Below are positions 58,637 through 64,000 of a stretch of 64,000 bases of DNA, piece after piece. Origin of the DNA: Tanytarsus gracilentus (taxonomy: Eukaryota > Arthropoda > Insecta > Diptera > Chironomidae); assembly GCA_038502055.1 (NCBI GenBank), contig JAXRKN010000032.1:1302001-1366000 (forward strand), written 5' to 3'. Below the pieces are notes generated by a model that was not told where the DNA came from, did no database searches, and saw only the letters and a list, made by a program, of their open reading frames with translations. The position numbers were made by a program, and so were the translations under genes. The first letter of the stretch is position 1, and every line of letters starts with the position of its first letter.

Positions 58637-60708
58637 CCCACAAAACAAAAACTTATCAAATTTATGTCAATTTTACGTAAAATCTGTATAAAAATTTTTT
58701 TTTACGTAAAATTCATATACTTTTTAAATTAAAAAAATGTAAAATTTCATATTTTACATAATATTTTAGTAATAATTAACATAAAATTTAATAAATTTCT
58801 AAATTTATATAAAATTTTTAGTAAATAATTTACATAAAATTTACATAAATTTGACATAAAATTAATATAATTTTTTTTATTTTCTAAATTTAATCAATTT
58901 AGTAATTTATTAAAATATTTTATGTCAAATATTTTAACATAAAATTTACATCAAATTTAACGTAAAATTTTATAAATTTTTAGTAAATAATTTAAATAAA
59001 ATTTCATCAAATTGCGTAAATTTATATAAAATTTTTTGTAAAAAATTTACATAAAATTTCATCAAATTTGACATAAAATTATATAAATATTTTATGTAAA
59101 TATTAACATAAAATTTAATAATTTGCGTAAATTTTGTAAATTTTTATGTAATTTTTATTTTTTTGTCATTTTTTTGCGTAAATTTTATATAATTTTAGTT
59201 ATTTTTGTAAAAATTTTGATGTAAAATATAACATAAATTTCATACTTTTACGTCTAATTTTATGTAAAATTGACGTAAAAATTTATTTTAAAAATTTATA
59301 TAGAATTTAGTAAAATTTATTAAAATATTTTATTAAATAATTTAACATAAAATTTACTTAAATTTGAGTATAATTTATGTAAAATTTTTATGTCAATTTT
59401 TATTTTTTTGTCCTTTTTTTGACGTAATTTTATATAAATTTTCGTAATTTTATTTAAAATTTGGTGTTGAAATCTACATAAAATTACATACTTTTTACGT
59501 CAAATTTTTGTAAAACCGTAAAATTTACATTAGAAAATTTTATTAAAATTTAGTAAAATTTATTAAAATAATTTATGTCCAATAATTTAACCTGAAATTT
59601 AATCAAATTTGCGTATAATTTTACATAAAACAATGTAGTTCAAACCATTTTGCGTTAAAACTCGAAATCAATTCATGTAGAAAATTTTCGTGTTATACCA
59701 ATTAGTCAATTTTTATAATTTAAAACTTAACTAAATTTTGTTTAAATCAATGAATGCCAAAATAGTTTTTACTTTTGATTAATGAGACGTTCTCTGACAG
59801 TGTTGCATTTTTTTTTTTAATATGCGTAATCTCCGAAAAAATATTGATTGAAAAAAAATTCAGATTCATTTAATGGTTCTATATCTTTAGTATTTTCCAT
59901 TATTATTTCAAAATAAGTTCACAAAGAAAAAGCTCTTCAAATTCCTAACGTGTAAGGCGATGAACATTTTTAACGCTTAATTAATTAAATAGAAGGTTAT
60001 TTGCTGAAAATATTTTAAGGAAAACGTTTTTTTTTTTTAAAAATATTTTAAGAAAAATTATTTTATTTATTAAATAATGATGTAGAAAAAAGTATTTAAA
60101 AAGTAATGAAAAAATATTAAAGAATGCTATCAAAGAATGTTATAAATATTTGAAAATGGGAGGAGAAAGTTTTGTTCTTATATAAGCTTTCTGCCATTTA
60201 GAAATAAATTAAATAAAGGCTTGGTAGCGAAGTGTTTACGCGCGGAGTATAACAACATTTCTCTCAGAAGACGCGGTTCGAATCCTATCAACGACGCTTA
60301 AGCAAAAAATAAGTATAAGATTCAAATAAATATTCTCCTTCATTACAGAGAAAAAACAACCAAGTCCCAGACCTGATGTAGAAAAAAATTAATTAAATTA
60401 AGTGTTCCACAAAAGTGGAAAATGAAATTTGAGTAAAATTTAATAAAAAATATGTAAAAAAATTGACATAAATTTTTTTAAAGTAAATTTTTGCGTAATT
60501 TTAATAAATTTTAGATAAAAAGTATGAATTTGCATAAAAATTTGACGTAAAATGTATGTAAATTTTACATCAAAAAATTTGACATGAAATGAATGTAAAT
60601 TTTACATCAAATTTGACGTCAAAAATCGTGACGAAAAAAATGTAAAAATTTGACGTCAAAAATTTACGTAAAATTTATGTAAATTTGAGTCTAAAATTGT
60701 TTTGTGGG
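58637..60708 (+). mobile_element. Composite TIR element with AT arrays and tRNA-like core, copy 2
   Basis: 2072 bp. Ends CCCACAAAACAA and TTGTTTTGTGGG. The long array arm (about 58650-59640) and short array arm (about 60425-60700) are built of AAATTTACATAAAATTT/TTTGACGTAAAATTT motifs. Between them are a less repetitive spacer, a TTATATAAG box (60177-60185), the tRNA-like segment, the AACCAAGTCCCAGACCTGATG segment and GTTCCACAAAAGTGG. The order of parts is the same as in 30743-32466, although the array motifs have diverged. The flanking 8-mers TGATGCTT and TTGCGCTT agree at only 5 of 8 positions. Confidence 0.7.
60219..60292 (+). other. tRNA-like RNA polymerase III promoter segment
   Basis: A-box-like TGGTAGCGAAGTG (60222-60234) and perfect B-box GGTTCGAATCC (60275-60285). 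There is no acceptor-stem pairing, so it is not a working tRNA gene. Counterpart of 31108-31199. Confidence 0.75.
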
Positions 60709-61532
60709 TTGCGCTTTTATCTCTGCTGGTAAAAACCGAACCCATCATATTCCGTGCAATCATCAAGAAGATTCTTGTTATGTGTCTGCACGTCGTCATT
60801 GGATTTAATAAAATCTATTTCTCCATCGTAATTCGTCCTTTTAGCATATTTTCAATCTCTCTTTTTTCCATTACATTAGAACGTTAAGTAAATTACCGAT
60901 ACGATAAGGGTATCGCCACGCTTTGATATTGCTAACCACGTTCCTTCCTCACTTTTGTCAGTTCCATAAATTTTCACTAAATCATTTTCACTCTTAATCT
61001 GTGCCTTTAAAGGAATTCGTGGCTAAAGTTTATGATTTTTTCCAACAATAATTTTATTCGAAATTCAAATCAGTTTAAAGAGCTAATAAATTTTAGACCT
61101 GTTGGATGGAGATGAAAAAATTCTTAAAATTTTTATTAAGTCGTTTGATAAAAAATTAAAAAAAAGTGTCCTCCTCTAAACGTTCAGACATAGAGCACTG
61201 CAGTCGATACTCGATACAAAATCCCTTAAGCGATATTTTCAGCTGAAAATCTAGCAACTTTTTATATTTGCTTAAATTCGATATTGAAATTGGAAGTTTT
61301 TTTTAATTTCCTTTGAAAAATATTCACGCGACAAATTGAATGATAAAAATGAATGAAAAAAAAACATCTTCAAATATTTGGAAAAATTTAAAATTTAATT
61401 AGATTTTTTTAAAAGCTGAAAAATTAAAAAATGTTCATTCCATGAAAAATTATCTAATCTCTTCTCAATACTCGTTTGAACCCGATTAATTACTTATCTG
61501 CTTTTAATCGCTAATAAATGAGTTTTATGACA

Positions 61533-61565
61533 TGATAAGCTGTGAGTAGCTCGCTACAACTCAGT
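61533..61565 (+). promoter_or_regulatory. Putative apyrase core promoter: GATA site and TCAGT initiator
   Basis: The arthropod initiator pentamer TCAGT at 61561-61565 lies 27 bp before the ATG. A GATA-factor consensus TGATAAG (61534-61540) lies about 25 bp further upstream, and no TATA box is seen. GATA factors drive gut and fat-body genes in flies. This is inference from motifs only. Confidence 0.35.
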
Positions 61566-61591
61566 CTAGGGCTTAACTCTCGAGTGATAGG

Positions 61592-63387
61592 ATGAAAAAT
61601 AAAATTTTCTTAATTTTAGCTGTTTGCACCTTCGCCACAGCTGCCAACATTAAAAAAAACCTCGACGACCTTTTTCCTCTCGCTATCATTCACTTTAATG
61701 ACTTTCACTCGAAGTAAGAAAAATTAATTTAAAATATTTTTTATTCAACATGACCCAGCGTGATTCACCTGTTGATTATTAAATATTTTTTTGTTGTTTT
61801 AGATTTGAAGAAACAAATCTCCAATCAACAAGTTGTAATGAAAGACTAGGGCAAATATGTATTGGTGGTTATGCACGTGTCATCACGATGGTTAAACGAC
61901 TTAAGCAGCAACATGAAGCTGAGGGCAAAAATCCAATTTTCGTCAACATTGGTGACAACTTTGTTGGCACACTTTGGTACGAAATGTTTGGTTGGAATGT
62001 CACAGCTGAGTTCTTAAATATTGTCGAAGCAGATGCGACCACACTTGGGAATCATGATTTTGATCGTGGCATTCCTGAAGTTGTTCATTTCTTGGAAAAT
62101 CTTCACTCACCTGTGATTGTTGCAAACATTGATGACACACTTGAGGAAGAGATGCAAGGAAAATATAACAAATCGAAAGTTATTGAAAAGAATGGAAGAA
62201 AAATTGGTCTTATCGGTGCGATTGTTGTTGCAACAATGGAAATTTCAGTGCCTGGCAATCTTCTCATTCTCGATGAAATTGAGTCAGTGAAAAAAGAGGC
62301 TGAAAGATTAAAGACGGAAGAGGGTGTGAACATGATTGTTGTGCTGTCTCATTGTGGCTTAGTAATTGATCGTCAAATGGCTGAGAAAAGTGGTGATCTC
62401 ATTGATGTCATTGTTGGTGGTCATTCGCATACGCTTTTATACACAGGCGTGCCTGTTCCTGGACCTGATAACGCAGCCGACTCTTATCCAATTGTCTATT
62501 ATCATTCGAGTGGTCACAACACCCTGATTGTACAAGCTTCGGCATATACAAAATATCTCGGTGACTTGATTGTGTATTTCGATGACAATGGTGAAGTTCA
62601 AGCATGGCAGGGAAATCCTGTCTTTTTAGACGAATCTGTTGAGCCGGATGCAGAAGTTGTTGAAGCAATGAGACCATGGAAAGAGGCGGTTGACGCTGTA
62701 GCGAAGCGAGAAGTTGCAGAGGTTAAAACTCTTTTGTATCGAAATGATTGTGCTTTTGGCGAATGTAACATTGGGTGAGTTTTCAAAGATGTTTAAATAA
62801 TTTTTTATCTCGAATATTTTAGCAATCTTTTCACTGACGCATTTGTCGATTATTATGTGAATCATCCCGACTTTCAAGTCACAGATGGCTGGACTTATGC
62901 AACTATTGCAGCGACTAATGCTGGCGGAATCAGAACTTCACTTGCACCTGGAACTGTAATTTTTGATGACCTCTTTACGACACTTCCATTTGCCAACACA
63001 ATCGATACTTTTGAATTGAGAGGCGACCACGTGCTTGAAATGCTGGAATTTTCAGCTTCCGCATATCGATACTATAATTTCCTTCAATTCTCCGGATTGC
63101 AAGTTGTCTTCAATATCACAAAACCAGACAATGAAAAAGTTGTGTCGGTGAAGGTTTTATGCAGAGAATGTCAACTTCCTCGATATGAATCGTTAGATTT
63201 AACGAAATGGTATCGTATTATTTTTCCGAGCTTCATTGGAGCTGGCGGCAATGGATATGAGATGATGAAAAATCGAAGGAACGTCAGAAAGGGTGATAAA
63301 TTAGATACTGAAGTTGCCGAGATTTACATGAAAAAAATTAGTCCGATTATTCAGAGGAAGGATGGAAGAATTGTTGTGTTGACTTAG
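61592..63387 (+). CDS. Secreted apyrase / 5'-nucleotidase family protein
   Basis: Extracellular metallophosphoesterase that hydrolyses nucleotides; the family includes ecto-5'-nucleotidase and mosquito salivary apyrase. Exons 61592-61713, 61803-62774, 62823-63387; 552 residues. The signal peptide is at about residues 1-18 (KIFLILAVCTFATAA). N-terminal metal-site motifs: HFNDFHSKFEE, NIGDNFVGTLWY, LGNHDFDRG, LSHCG, GGHSHTLLY. C-terminal substrate-binding domain: NAGGIRTS, FDDLFTTLPFANT and FIGAGGNGYEM, with the usual stacking aromatics in place. The product ends IQRKDGRIVVLT with no hydrophobic tail, so no GPI anchor is predicted and secretion is likely. Whether it cleaves ATP/ADP (apyrase) or AMP (nucleotidase) cannot be told from motifs. 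The start is the only ATG that gives a signal peptide. No related copy lies nearby. Confidence 0.93.
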
Positions 63388-64000
63388 TTTAATAAGTTTT
63401 AGAAAATTTTCGCAATCGATAAAGACTCAAACAAGCAAAAATAAGTCAAACAAAAATTTAATAAAATTGTTTCGTTTAATTTTATTAAATATTTTTTTAT
63501 GACACTCAAATTTTATTGTAGTCGCATATAAGTGGAGATTTTCTCATAGCCATCCACACACAGCAGCTGTGGTTACATAAATAAATCATAAATTAATCTC
63601 TTGGGTCAATTTTAATGCATACGGAATTTCTTCTTATGAAAATCTTATGGGATGCGATGACATGCACAAGTTCTCAATTTGTTCGTAAGAAAATTCACTT
63701 ATGGAAATTTTTACATTTAAAGTTCTTGTTCAAACATTTGAGTTAAACTCTTGTGAATTTTTCATCCCAATTTTTTTTAACGAGAGAAAAAATCTGAAAA
63801 AGTTGCGTGCAAATTACTTTTTGATTGAATTACCATAGTGAATACATTTGTATGCTGAATAATTAGATTCTACGCAAAAATGTCGATATCGGTTACTGAG
63901 ATCAGGAATTTTGATCGTATTGATTTGGTAAAAGTTAATTTTTGCAACTGAATAAATTTCATTGAGAAAACGAACTAAAATAACATGAAAACTTAATCAA
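63388..64000. other. 3' flank of the apyrase gene
   Basis: AT-rich, with an AATAAAATTG poly(A)-like signal near 63460. Nothing else recognised to the window end. Confidence 0.6.

Overview
The window looks like AT-rich nuclear DNA from an insect, most likely a nematoceran fly; a chironomid-type midge is a guess. The reasons are very short GT-AG introns (about 47-110 nt inside several genes), an arthropod-style TCAGT initiator, a fused trehalose-6-phosphate synthase/phosphatase, a secreted mosquito-type apyrase/5'-nucleotidase, and intergenic DNA full of small non-autonomous DNA transposons. No rRNA gene, functional tRNA gene, CRISPR array or virus-like gene was recognised.

Layout: 1-2740 (+) is the 3' part of an X11/Mint (APBA) adaptor gene with a PTB and two PDZ domains. 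4377-20509 is a tandem triplication of a Golgi alpha-mannosidase II gene (GH38): copies start at 4769, 10317 and 16969. Copies 1 and 2 are open; copy 3 has a one-base frameshift and is annotated as a pseudogene. 21640-22671 (+) is YIPF6. 23061-26968 (-) is trehalose-6-phosphate synthase. 29120-29938 (-) is a DUSP3-like dual-specificity phosphatase. About 11 kb without a recognised gene follows. 41268-42938 (+) is an F-box/LRR protein. 43153-52133 (-) is a gene with one C-terminal PDZ domain and two introns above 3 kb. 52134-61591 has no recognised gene but several transposons. 61592-63387 (+) is a secreted apyrase/5'-nucleotidase.

The genes do not form a pathway. The mannosidase II copies and YIPF6 both belong to the Golgi; trehalose synthase makes the main insect blood sugar; the apyrase is extracellular; the APBA and PDZ proteins are scaffolds.

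The most interesting content is the mobile DNA. Because the mannosidase unit is triplicated, the copies serve as filled and empty sites for one another. This fixes the exact ends of two non-autonomous elements (8230-9083 and 13741-15720) with 5' TATRGCTMCGC, 3' CTTGT, insertion at T^T without target duplication, a subterminal inverted repeat, internal tandem repeats and a 3' hairpin. That is the architecture of Helitron2/Helentron-derived elements. Two further elements (30743-32466 and 58637-60708) share CCCAYARAACA inverted termini, degenerate AT-rich arrays and a tRNA-like RNA polymerase III promoter core in the same order, and may be an undescribed composite family. Two hAT-type elements (45360-46123 and 53135-53915) have perfect 8-bp target duplications and element-specific CCGG palindrome arrays. 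The mannosidase copies also show mosaic divergence that points to gene conversion.

All coordinates and exon joins were worked out by eye from splice consensus and protein continuity. Family calls rest on motif recognition without database searches.
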